A stretch of 18,490 bases of DNA from the NCBI GenBank assembly GCA_964548875.1, contig CAZJSP010000009.1, forward strand, positions 1 to 18,490, in the 5' to 3' direction. The notes below the pieces were generated by a model. The model was not told the DNA's origin. It did no database searches and worked only from the letters and a program-made list of their open reading frames with translations. Below are positions 7,230 through 13,497 of this stretch, piece after piece. The stretch comes from CAYSZX01 sp964548875 (GTDB lineage Bacteria; Patescibacteriota; Minisyncoccia; Minisyncoccales; JANBVM01). Every line of letters begins with the position of its first letter. The stretch's first letter is position 1. The position numbers and the translations under genes were made by a program.

Positions 7230-8221
7230 TTTCTCATTATTGCCCTTTTATAATGATTTAGATTTTTCAGCATTATACCTGTTCCTTTTGCTACACATAA
7301 AATAGAATCATCAGCAAGAATAGCCGGTACCCCTATTTCTTTTGTAACAAATTTTTGAAAATTATTTAAACTTGAGCCTCCCCCTGTCATCACTATCCCC
7401 TTACTCATAATGTCAGCAGAAAGTTCAGGCGGAGTATCTCTTAAGGTTAATTTAATAACCTGAAGAATTTCATTTAAAACACCCGATAAAGCTTCTAGCG
7501 TATCACTAGAACTAACCTCTATGTTTCGAGGAAGCCCGGAAGCAATATCTCTCCCCCTAACCTGCATTTTATTTTCTTTCTTTTCAGGAGTGGCAGTTCC
7601 TATTGTCTTTTTAATTTCTTCAGCTGTTTGTTGACCAATAGCTAAATTATGCTTCTTTTTAACATAATCCAAAATAGCAAGATTCATTTTGTCTCCAGCC
7701 AATCTAATAGATTGAAAATTAACAATTCCGCCCAAAGAAATAACTGCCGCCTCCATTGTTCCTCCCCCGATGTCAACTACCATGTTTCCTGAACAACTAT
7801 CTATCGGAACGCCAGCTCCAATAGCCGCTAAAATAGGTTCGGAAGCTAAATAAACATGTTTAGCTCCAGCATTCATCCCAGCCTTAATAACCGCTCTTTT
7901 TTCTGTTGAAGTAATCCCGGCCGGAATTCCAACCATTAATTCTGGCTTAAAAAAAGAAAAAACACCTAAACTTTCTTTAATAAAATATTTTAACATTGCT
8001 TCAGTCACCCTATAATCAGCAATCACTCCATCTTTTAATGGCCTATAAACAGAAATAGAGTCAGGAGTTCTCCCAACCATTTCTTTAGCTCTGTGCCCAA
8101 CTGCCAAAATAGCATTTTCTTCAACATCAACAGCAACAACCGAAGGCTCCCTTAAAACTATTCCTTTTTTAGGGTGAAAAACTAAAGAATTACAAGTTCC
8201 TAAATCAATACCAATTTTCAT
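7226..8221 (-). CDS. mreB: MreB-like actin homologue (second paralogue)
   Basis: This is a complete actin-fold ATPase of the MreB family, 331 residues, starting directly with the fold (MKIGIDLGT). Phosphate-1 DLGT is at 6-9, phosphate-2 DIGGGTME at 150-157, and the adenosine motif TGGGSSL lies near 285. E128 in the SEP motif is retained. It lacks the N-terminal amphipathic helix of the first paralogue. Instead, the loop at 85-92 is strongly hydrophobic (GVFSFF), where Thermotoga MreB has its hydrophobic membrane-insertion loop. The two copies thus look adapted to different membrane contacts (inference). It is the first gene of a nine-gene cluster and has its own promoter, with a roughly 30-nt AT-only leader without a Shine-Dalgarno sequence. 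The alternative name Mbl is possible but cannot be assigned from the sequence alone. Confidence 0.94.
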   Translation of the reverse strand: MKIGIDLGTCNSLVFHPKKGIVLREPSVVAVDVEENAILAVGHRAKEMVGRTPDSISVYRPLKDGVIADYRVTEAMLKYFIKESLGVFSFFKPELMVGIPAGITSTEKRAVIKAGMNAGAKHVYLASEPILAAIGAGVPIDSCSGNMVVDIGGGTMEAAVISLGGIVNFQSIRLAGDKMNLAILDYVKKKHNLAIGQQTAEEIKKTIGTATPEKKENKMQVRGRDIASGLPRNIEVSSSDTLEALSGVLNEILQVIKLTLRDTPPELSADIMSKGIVMTGGGSSLNNFQKFVTKEIGVPAILADDSILCVAKGTGIMLKNLNHYKRAIMRK

Positions 8222-8257
8222 TCAAATAAATAATAATTTAACTTAAAATTTAAATTA

Positions 8258-8286
8258 AGTATAAGATAAATAAGTAAGTTTTGCAA
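8258..8286 (-). promoter_or_regulatory. Promoter of the mreB2-holB-frr-rseP-proS-mreB1-gatC-gatA cluster
   Basis: On the minus strand, TTGCAA (8286-8281) is followed after 17 nt by TATACT (8263-8258). A start near 8251 gives a leader of about 30 nt made only of A/T bases plus single G and C bases, without a Shine-Dalgarno sequence. An inverted repeat ACTTAA/TTAAGT (8241-8246, 8255-8260) overlaps the -10 end and start point and could be an operator, but AT-rich chance pairing is as likely. Confidence 0.65.
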
Positions 8287-8318
8287 CTTCTAAAAAAATA
8301 AAAAAACACATCAAAAAC

Positions 8319-8347
8319 TTGCGGTTTAAAGAGGTAATCAATATAAT
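8319..8347 (+). promoter_or_regulatory. Promoter giving a leaderless mRNA for the PEGA gene
   Basis: TTGCGG (8319-8324), a 17-nt spacer and a perfect TATAAT (8342-8347) stand directly before the gene. Only six bases separate the -10 box from the ATG at 8354, so the usual start point 7 nt after the box falls on the start codon itself. A GAGGT at 8331-8335 is 18 nt from the ATG and lies in the promoter spacer, so it would not be transcribed. An A-rich tract (8291-8310) lies upstream of the -35 box. Confidence 0.7.
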
Positions 8348-8353
8348 AAGTAA

Positions 8354-9631
8354 ATGAAACAAATACACCGTACAATACTTTTTATTACTCTTGCCTTAAT
8401 TTTCATAGTATTCGCTCCTATTCTCATTCTTCACACTCAAGGCTATAGAGTAGATTTTAAAAGCAAAAGAATTATCCAAACAGGAGGCTTCTTTTTTGAA
8501 GTTTCTCCTCGACAGGCTGAAATTTATCTCGACAATGTTTTTTATAGAAAAACTAATTTTTTCTTTAATACAATTCTTATAGAAAATCTTTTACCTAAAA
8601 AATATAATGTTAAAATCAGAAAAGATGATTATATTGCCTGGGAAAAGAACTTAACTATTAATGAAAAAGAAGTAACTGAAGTAAAAAACATACTGCTTTT
8701 CCCTTCTGATTTTAACTTCCAGCCAATTTCAAAAGAGGTCCAAGATTTTTGGGTTTCCCCTACCGAAGAAAAAATAATTTGGAAAGAAATAGACGATAGT
8801 AGCTGGAGCCTCAAGCTCTATAATTTAAATAAAGAGCTTAAAAGCCATCTTGTTAATGAAAAAGAAATATCAAGAAACCCTGTTGATTTTCTTAATCTAG
8901 AATTTTCCCCTCAAGAAGAAAAAATATATTTTCAAGTAATTTTAGCAGAACAATTAAAAACATTTGGTCTTAATATCAATAGAGGTCTTTCCTCTCTTGC
9001 CGAAGAAGAACAACCAGAAATTAATCCAGAAATCGTAGCTTATCAATCCTTCAGCGGAGAAAATTATTATTTAGATTCAGAAGGTAATTTTTATAAGACA
9101 AAAGAAGAACTTACAAAAGAAACTATTTCTGAACAGGAAAAAATAAATAACAGTCTCTTTCCTATTAAAAAAGAAATCCCATATAGGTTATATCTTTTCC
9201 CTGAAACAATCTTTTTAAAAGAGGGAAATATAGTCTATTTTTTTGACCAGCAAAAAAAGGAATTTACAAAATTTGAAGAGAATATAAGGGACTTTAAACT
9301 TTCTCCCGACTCAAAAACAATTGCCTATTTTTTTGATACCGAAATATGGATTCTCCCAATTGAAAAAACTAAAAACTATGAGGCCCAAAAAGAGGTTTTT
9401 CTTCTTAGGCTCTCTGAGTCAATCCAAGATGTTTTATGGATTCATCCTAATTACTTAGCCTTTAACACAGAAAATCGGCTTAAAATAGCCGAAATAGACA
9501 ACCGAGACCAACTAAACATAATTGATCTCGGTGTTTTTGAATCTTCTAAAATTTTTTGGAGCTCTAGAACAAAAAGATTATATATCTTAGCCGGTCAAAC
9601 TCTTTGGCACTCCACACAGCTTATCCCTTAA
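8354..9631 (+). CDS. Membrane-anchored PEGA-domain protein with propeller-like C-terminal part
   Basis: This is the only plus-strand gene. A transmembrane helix (about 8-27) acts as an N-terminal anchor. A PEGA domain follows (about 46-116): a strand ending in the PRQAEIYLDN turn, then LLPKKYNVKIRKDDYIAWEKNLTI-like strands and the conserved hydrophobic end ILLFP. The remaining 300 residues contain repeated TolB/WD40-like blades, such as LSPDSKTIAYFF and the WSSRTKRLYILAG stretch. The protein is probably exposed on the outer face of the membrane; PEGA domains are linked to surface-layer or envelope proteins. The exact function is unknown. The start is fixed by the promoter six bases upstream. 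Its stop codon TAA touches the rpsI stop codon on the other strand with no base between them. Confidence 0.88.
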   Translation: MKQIHRTILFITLALIFIVFAPILILHTQGYRVDFKSKRIIQTGGFFFEVSPRQAEIYLDNVFYRKTNFFFNTILIENLLPKKYNVKIRKDDYIAWEKNLTINEKEVTEVKNILLFPSDFNFQPISKEVQDFWVSPTEEKIIWKEIDDSSWSLKLYNLNKELKSHLVNEKEISRNPVDFLNLEFSPQEEKIYFQVILAEQLKTFGLNINRGLSSLAEEEQPEINPEIVAYQSFSGENYYLDSEGNFYKTKEELTKETISEQEKINNSLFPIKKEIPYRLYLFPETIFLKEGNIVYFFDQQKKEFTKFEENIRDFKLSPDSKTIAYFFDTEIWILPIEKTKNYEAQKEVFLLRLSESIQDVLWIHPNYLAFNTENRLKIAEIDNRDQLNIIDLGVFESSKIFWSSRTKRLYILAGQTLWHSTQLIP

Positions 9632-9656
9632 TTATCTCTTACTCCATTGAGGGGAT
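9623..9656 (+). terminator. Weak terminator candidate for the PEGA gene
   Basis: ATCCCTT (9623-9629) can pair with AGGGGAT (9650-9656) in a 7-bp stem with one G-U pair. It has a long 20-nt loop, and the 3' arm leads into TTTTC. The stem includes the PEGA stop codon and lies inside the 3' coding end of rpsI. No T run follows it on the minus strand, so it could serve only the plus-strand transcript. The large loop and short T tract make it doubtful. Confidence 0.25.
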
Positions 9657-10063
9657 TTTCTAGCCCTTTTCAAACCAAACTTTTTTCTTTCTCTCATTCT
9701 TGAATCTCTGGTTAAATATCCAGCTTTTTTTAATTTTTTTCTAAAAGAAGAATTATATAAAACAAGGGTTCTGGCAATTCCATGACGAACGGCTTCAGCC
9801 TGACTATTAATTCCTCCTCCTCGGACAATTACAGAAACCTTGAATTTATCCTCTACATTCATTTCTTTTAAAGCGGCCAAGGCTGTCTCTTGTAAAAAAT
9901 TAGTTGGGAAATAATCATTTAATGACTTTTCATTAATAATAAACTCGCTTTTTTTAGAAGGCCAAACCCGAACTCTCGCAACAGAGGTTTTTCTTCTTCC
10001 TTGAGACTCGTAATATTTTTCTTTTTTTACTTTTTTACTTTTTTTATTTTTAGTTTCAGCCAT
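9632..10063 (-). CDS. rpsI: 30S ribosomal protein uS9
   Basis: uS9 lies on the head of the small subunit, and its C-terminal tail reaches the P-site tRNA. From the ATG at 10063 the protein has 143 residues. A longer reading from a TTG at 10084 would overlap rplM by 17 nt and adds residues not typical of the family, so I reject it. A basic Lys-rich N-terminal extension (about 5-16) precedes the conserved core with GRRKTSVARVRVWP, the VRGGGINSQAEAVRHGIARTL segment and LTRDSRMRERKKFG. The conserved C-terminal tail ends SPQWSKR, with Trp where Phe is usual. The start is 4 nt after the rplM stop. This is the last gene of the ribosomal operon; its stop directly abuts that of the convergent PEGA gene, with no terminator on this strand. 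Confidence 0.96.
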   Translation of the reverse strand: MAETKNKKSKKVKKEKYYESQGRRKTSVARVRVWPSKKSEFIINEKSLNDYFPTNFLQETALAALKEMNVEDKFKVSVIVRGGGINSQAEAVRHGIARTLVLYNSSFRKKLKKAGYLTRDSRMRERKKFGLKRARKSPQWSKR

Positions 10064-10067
10064 AATA

Positions 10068-10418
10068 TTATTGAGAGTTTTCAAATTTTAATCTTTTAAT
10101 CTGAATTCTTCTTAATTTATTCTTTGGTAACATTCCATAAACCGCCTTTTTAAAAATTTCAGCAGGATCTTTTTCAAATATTCTTTTAAAAGGAACTTCT
10201 TTTAAACCTCCAATATAGCCAGTGTGATGGTAGTATTTTTTGTCATCAGCCTTTTTTCCAGTTACTTTAATTTTATCTACATTTTGAATAACAACAATGT
10301 CTCCCATATCTTTATGATTGACAAAATCCACCTTATGTTTGCCACGCAAAAGAATAGCTACCTCAGTAGCCAATCTACCCAACACCTTTCCTTCTGCATT
10401 AATAATATGTTTTTTCAT
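10068..10418 (-). CDS. rplM: 50S ribosomal protein uL13, short form
   Basis: uL13 is an early-assembly 23S rRNA binding protein. The core is clear: the GKVLGRLATEVAILLRGKHK helix region (10-29), VTGKKADDKKYYHHTGYIGGLKE (about 53-75) and the GMLPKNKLRR motif (95-104). It has 116 residues against about 142 in Escherichia coli. It lacks the N-terminal lead-in and stops soon after the LPKNKLRR helix, without the usual C-terminal extension. It starts 4 nt after rplQ and ends 4 nt before rpsI, the conserved partner gene. No Shine-Dalgarno sequence is seen. Confidence 0.95.
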   Translation of the reverse strand: MKKHIINAEGKVLGRLATEVAILLRGKHKVDFVNHKDMGDIVVIQNVDKIKVTGKKADDKKYYHHTGYIGGLKEVPFKRIFEKDPAEIFKKAVYGMLPKNKLRRIQIKRLKFENSQ

Positions 10419-10422
10419 AATT

Positions 10423-10770
10423 TTAAACTAATTCCACAATAACCATTTTAGCCCCATCACTTCTTCTAGGGCCTAATTTCATAATTCTGGTGTAACCACC
10501 TTTCCTGTCCTTATATCGAGGAGAAATTTCTTCCATTAATTTCTTAACAATTGGAGCATCAAAATATCTAGCCAAAGATCTCCTTGCTGCTAAATCATTA
10601 TCCTTAGCTTTTGTAATTTGCTTTTCAGCGAATTTTCTAAACTCCTTTGCTTTAGCTTCAGTAGTTTTAATTTTTTCTCTTAGGAATAACTCTCGAGACA
10701 ATGAATGAATTAAGGCCTTTCTCTGATCACTTGGACGACTCAAAGTTCTTCCCTTTTTTCTTTTCTTCAT
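10423..10770 (-). CDS. rplQ: 50S ribosomal protein bL17
   Basis: bL17 binds 23S rRNA near the peptide exit tunnel. It has 115 residues, the usual bacterial length. The conserved N-terminal segment has basic residues followed by LSRPSDQRKALIHSLSRELF. The IKTTEAKAKEFRKFAEKQIT helix follows, with RYKDRKGGYTRIMKLGPRRSDGAKMVIVELV at the C-terminus. It keeps the classic position directly after rpoA. Its ATG overlaps the rpoA stop as ATGA, inside the A-rich code for the lysine tail of RpoA. Confidence 0.96.
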   Translation of the reverse strand: MKKRKKGRTLSRPSDQRKALIHSLSRELFLREKIKTTEAKAKEFRKFAEKQITKAKDNDLAARRSLARYFDAPIVKKLMEEISPRYKDRKGGYTRIMKLGPRRSDGAKMVIVELV

Positions 10771-11642
10771 TTTTTCTTCTTAGATTTCTTTTTAGTTTTT
10801 TTCTTATCGCTTTTTTTACTAGACTTTTTACTTTTATCTTCTTTTTTCTTACTTGATTTCTTTTTTGTTTTTTTTGCTTTCTTTTTTTTCGTTTCCTTTT
10901 TAGTTGCTTTCTTTTTTGTTTTTTTTGTTTTCTTTTCTTTCTTGTCAGACTCTTCTTTTTCAACAAAATCTTCACCAATTAACTGAAAATGCTGAAGTAA
11001 AATACTAGAAGCCCTTCCTAAGGCTTTTTGAGGAGTTATCGTTCCATCTGTTTCAACATCAATAAATAACCTGTCAAAATCAGTCCTATCCCCCACTCTC
11101 ATATTTTCAACCCTAAAGGCTACTTTTTGAATAGGACTAAAAATAGCATCCATTAAAATAACCCCAACATCAATATTAGGTTCCTTTTCTTGATCTTTAA
11201 GTTGATAGCCAATCCCCCTTTCAATCTTAGCTTCAATTTCTAAATTAGCTTTCTTGCTGGTTAAAGTAGCAATATGAAGATCTTTACTCACTAGTTCTAA
11301 CTGACTTGGAACTTTAAAGTCTGAGCCCTTAACTTCCTTTTTACCCTTAACTTCAAGTTTGGCTGTTTGAGGTTCATCACTAAACATTTTAAACCTCATT
11401 TTTTTCAAATTTAAAACAATGCTAATTACATCTTCTAAAACCCCTGGAATTGTTGAAAACTCATGGGAAACATCTTTAATTCTAATCTGAGTAATGGCTG
11501 CTCCCTCCAAAGAAGAAACCAGAACCCTTCTTAAAGCGTTGCCTACGGTTATCCCATAACCAGGATATAGCGATTTTATTTCAAAAGTGGCTTTATTGCC
11601 TTTCTCTTGAATAACTTTTGGTTTAATAGGTAAAGAAATCAT
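10767..11642 (-). CDS. rpoA: RNA polymerase alpha subunit without alpha-CTD, ending in a lysine-rich tail
   Basis: The alpha dimer is the scaffold on which beta and beta-prime assemble. The N-terminal domain is complete (about 1-226): LYPGYGITVGNALRRVLVSSLEGAAI (25-50), the IRIKDVSHEFSTIPGVLEDV segment, and the closing KALGRASSILLQHFQL helix (206-221). Canonical alpha continues through a flexible linker into a helix-hairpin-helix C-terminal domain that binds UP elements and activators, total about 315-330 residues. Here residues 229-291 are a low-complexity tail, with about 39 Lys in 63 residues plus Thr, Ser and a few Glu/Asp. The gene then ends within rplQ. The other frames across this stretch also give only basic low-complexity sequence, so the CTD is missing, not frameshifted. 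The start ATG is 14 nt after rpsD. Confidence 0.96.
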   Translation of the reverse strand: MISLPIKPKVIQEKGNKATFEIKSLYPGYGITVGNALRRVLVSSLEGAAITQIRIKDVSHEFSTIPGVLEDVISIVLNLKKMRFKMFSDEPQTAKLEVKGKKEVKGSDFKVPSQLELVSKDLHIATLTSKKANLEIEAKIERGIGYQLKDQEKEPNIDVGVILMDAIFSPIQKVAFRVENMRVGDRTDFDRLFIDVETDGTITPQKALGRASSILLQHFQLIGEDFVEKEESDKKEKKTKKTKKKATKKETKKKKAKKTKKKSSKKKEDKSKKSSKKSDKKKTKKKSKKKK

Positions 11643-11656
11643 ATTTCAATTAATTA

Positions 11657-12277
11657 TTATCTTGAGTAAAACTCAAAAATAGCTTGTATATTGGCGGGAG
11701 GAGACACCTCCTCAACCGTTGGAAGACGAGTCATTTGACCTTCCATTTTCTCAGGATTAAATTTAATCCAATCAACCTTCTTTTGTTTAATTGTTTTTTG
11801 AAGGTTTTCAATAATTTTCTTATTTTTTTTGTTCGGTTTCAAAGAAACTATCTCACCCTCTTTCAATTGATAGGAAGGAATATTAACTGGTTTTCCGTTA
11901 ACTAAAAAATAACCATGAGAAACCAATTGTCTCGCCTGTATTTTAGAAGCTCCAAAACCCAACCTAAAAACAACATTATCAAGGCGAGATTCTAAAAGGT
12001 GAACTAATCTGTCAGAAGCATTCTCTGTTCTTTCTTTAAAAACCTGAGCAATATATTTTTTAAACTGAGTCTCTCTTAAATTATAGGATTTTTTTAATTT
12101 CTGTTTTTCTGTTAATTGTTTCGAATATTCAGAGGGTCTTCCTTTTCTTCTCTTTCCTTTTTGACCGGGAGCATAAGATTTTTTAACCATCGCACATTTT
12201 TGAGAATAGCAACGATCACCTTTCAAAAAAAGCTTTTCTCCTAACCTTCTACAAATTTTACATTTTGCTGATTTCAT
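11657..12277 (-). CDS. rpsD: 30S ribosomal protein uS4, zinc-binding form
   Basis: uS4 nucleates 16S rRNA assembly and can autoregulate the alpha operon in some bacteria. The 206-residue protein has a four-cysteine set at C6, C9, C23 and C28, the zinc-bearing C+ form. The S4 RNA-binding domain lies at about 91-155, with SRLDNVVFRLGFGASKIQARQLVSHGYFLVNG. The C-terminus ends with the usual IFEFYSR. The ATG shares one base with the rpsK stop (TAATG). No alpha-operon pseudoknot is evident by eye in the leader region before infA, because the promoter leaves almost no leader. Confidence 0.97.
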   Translation of the reverse strand: MKSAKCKICRRLGEKLFLKGDRCYSQKCAMVKKSYAPGQKGKRRKGRPSEYSKQLTEKQKLKKSYNLRETQFKKYIAQVFKERTENASDRLVHLLESRLDNVVFRLGFGASKIQARQLVSHGYFLVNGKPVNIPSYQLKEGEIVSLKPNKKNKKIIENLQKTIKQKKVDWIKFNPEKMEGQMTRLPTVEEVSPPANIQAIFEFYSR

Positions 12278-12729
12278 TATAACCTTCTTGCTTTTTTAGG
12301 TCTACAGCCATTATGAGGCATAGATGTAGTATCTTTAATAGAAACAATATTCAACCCTTTAGCAGCTAAAGTTTTAAGAGCAGAAACTCTTCCCGCCCCT
12401 ATTCCTTTAACAAAAACCTTAACCTTCTTAATCTTTGCTTTTTCAATTGTATTAGTCATTGCTTCTGCCACTTTTGAAGCAGCAAAAGAAGTCCCCTTTT
12501 TAGTTCCTTTAAAACCAATCTTTCCGGCAGATGACCAAAATAAAACATTACCATCAGAATCAGTCAGAGTCATAATGATATTATTATAACTACAAGATAA
12601 ATAAATCCTCCCCTCTCTAATTCGAGCAGAAGTTCTTAAATTAATCTCCTGGCTAAGAGAAGAATCCACCTTTTGTCTTTCTTTTAGTAATTCTTCTTTA
12701 CTTTTTGTAACAACGTGTTTTTTGCCCAT
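12277..12729 (-). CDS. rpsK: 30S ribosomal protein uS11
   Basis: uS11 lies on the platform of the small subunit, near the E site and the Shine-Dalgarno/anti-Shine-Dalgarno helix. The core shows YLSCSYNNIIMTLTDSDGNVLFWSSAGKIGFKGTKKGT and the highly conserved C-terminal PHNGCRPKKARRL. At 150 residues it is about 20 longer than the usual form, because of a charged N-terminal extension (about 1-35) rich in Lys and Glu. The start ATG is 6 nt after rpsM, without a clear Shine-Dalgarno sequence. Confidence 0.96.
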   Translation of the reverse strand: MGKKHVVTKSKEELLKERQKVDSSLSQEINLRTSARIREGRIYLSCSYNNIIMTLTDSDGNVLFWSSAGKIGFKGTKKGTSFAASKVAEAMTNTIEKAKIKKVKVFVKGIGAGRVSALKTLAAKGLNIVSIKDTTSMPHNGCRPKKARRL

Positions 12730-12735
12730 TTTTTA

Positions 12736-13125
12736 TTATTTAGGTGTTGGAGCTGCTTTTCTACCAGAACCAACTGTTTTTCGAACATTTCCTCTAACCG
12801 TTCGACTATTTGTCTTAGTTCTCTGCCCTCTAACTGGCAATCCTTTTTTATGTCTTAACCCTCTCCAAGAATCAATATTTTTCAATCTTCTAATTGAATT
12901 AATCAATTCTCTTTTTAAATCTCCCTCTACCTTGTAATTTTTTTCAATAACCTCTCTTAATTTGCTAAGCTGTTCTGAAGTTAAATCCTTTGCTCTAATT
13001 GAAGGATCAATATTAGCTGTTTCTAAAATCTTTTTACTAGAACTAAGACCTACTCCGTAAATGTAGGTTAAAGCTATTACTATTTTTTTGTCACTAGGGA
13101 TGTTTACCCCACTAATTCTTGGCAT
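12736..13125 (-). CDS. rpsM: 30S ribosomal protein uS13
   Basis: uS13 is on the head of the small subunit and forms bridges to the large subunit. It has 129 residues, a normal length. The conserved N-terminus MPRISGVNIPSDKKIVIALTYI-like segment is followed by IYGVGLSSSKKIL (helix-hairpin-helix). The C-terminal tRNA-contacting tail carries RGLRHKKGLPVRGQRTKTNSRT. Its ATG shares one base with the rpmJ stop (TAATG). Confidence 0.97.
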   Translation of the reverse strand: MPRISGVNIPSDKKIVIALTYIYGVGLSSSKKILETANIDPSIRAKDLTSEQLSKLREVIEKNYKVEGDLKRELINSIRRLKNIDSWRGLRHKKGLPVRGQRTKTNSRTVRGNVRKTVGSGRKAAPTPK

Positions 13126-13241
13126 TATCCTTGTCTTTGTTTATGTTTAGGGTTTTTTTTGCATATTACATAGACTCGTCCTTTTCGACGGACGATTTGG
13201 CAATGTCTACATATTTTTTTAACCGATGATTTAACTTTCAT
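13125..13241 (-). CDS. rpmJ: 50S ribosomal protein bL36 (38 residues)
   Basis: This small gene was found by translating the gap between infA and rpsM. It encodes 38 residues from MKVKSSVKKICRHC to HKQRQG, the standard length. The zinc ligands C11, C14, C27 and H33 of the C+ form are all present. bL36 is one of the last proteins added to the large subunit. The ATG overlaps the infA stop by four bases (ATGA), and the stop overlaps the rpsM start by one base (TAATG). The infA-rpmJ-rpsM-rpsK order is the standard arrangement in many bacteria. Confidence 0.97.
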   Translation of the reverse strand: MKVKSSVKKICRHCQIVRRKGRVYVICKKNPKHKQRQG

Positions 13242-13450
13242 TTTCTATAAACTATTCTTCCTTTTGTTTCATCGTAAGGCGTCATTTCAACCGTTACTTT
13301 GTCTCCAGGAAGAACCTTAATTTTATAAATTCTTAATTTACCAGCTAGATAAGCTAAAACCTCTTTACCGTCTTCAACCTGAACTTTAAACTTGCCATCT
13401 GGCAAGGCTTCTAAAACTGTACCTGATTTTTTAACTTTATCTGATTTCAC
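13238..13450 (-). CDS. infA: Translation initiation factor IF-1
   Basis: IF-1 occupies the A site of the small subunit during initiation. The 70-residue OB-fold protein shows GTVLEALPDGKFKVQVEDGKEVLAYLAGK, then IKVLPGDKVTVEMTPYDETKGRIVYRK; this is a full-length match to the family. The start is a GTG; no in-frame ATG lies upstream before the promoter. The -10 box ends only 10 nt before this GTG, so the mRNA should have a leader of about 3-4 nt and no Shine-Dalgarno sequence. It is the first gene of a nine-gene ribosomal operon. Confidence 0.96.
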   Translation of the reverse strand: MKSDKVKKSGTVLEALPDGKFKVQVEDGKEVLAYLAGKLRIYKIKVLPGDKVTVEMTPYDETKGRIVYRK

Positions 13451-13460
13451 TGATGTTTAA

Positions 13461-13489
13461 AATTTAACAAAAATATTTAATCTCGTCAA
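13461..13489 (-). promoter_or_regulatory. Promoter of the infA-rpmJ-rpsM-rpsK-rpsD-rpoA-rplQ-rplM-rpsI operon
   Basis: On the minus strand, TTGACG (13489-13484, 5 of 6 consensus bases) is followed after 17 nt by TAAATT (13466-13461). The latter is preceded by TG one base upstream (extended -10, TGnTAAATT). The start point is expected near 13454, leaving 3-4 nt before the GTG of infA. The promoter fills the 47-nt gap after the stop of the preceding gene. Confidence 0.65.
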
Positions 13490-13497
13490 CCTTAAAA

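Noticed and set aside
8241..8260. Inverted repeat ACTTAA/TTAAGT at the mreB2 promoter.
   Set aside because: Six-base arms of almost only A/T are expected by chance; it is mentioned under the promoter but not called an operator.
10063..10084. TTG start that extends rpsI by seven residues.
   Set aside because: It would lie inside rplM, and the ATG at 10063, 4 nt after the rplM stop, gives a standard uS9 N-terminus.
10727..10978. Second basic low-complexity open frame across the rpoA tail.
   Set aside because: It comes from the A-rich code for the lysine tail read in another frame; it has no domain, and rpoA and rplQ already explain the bases.
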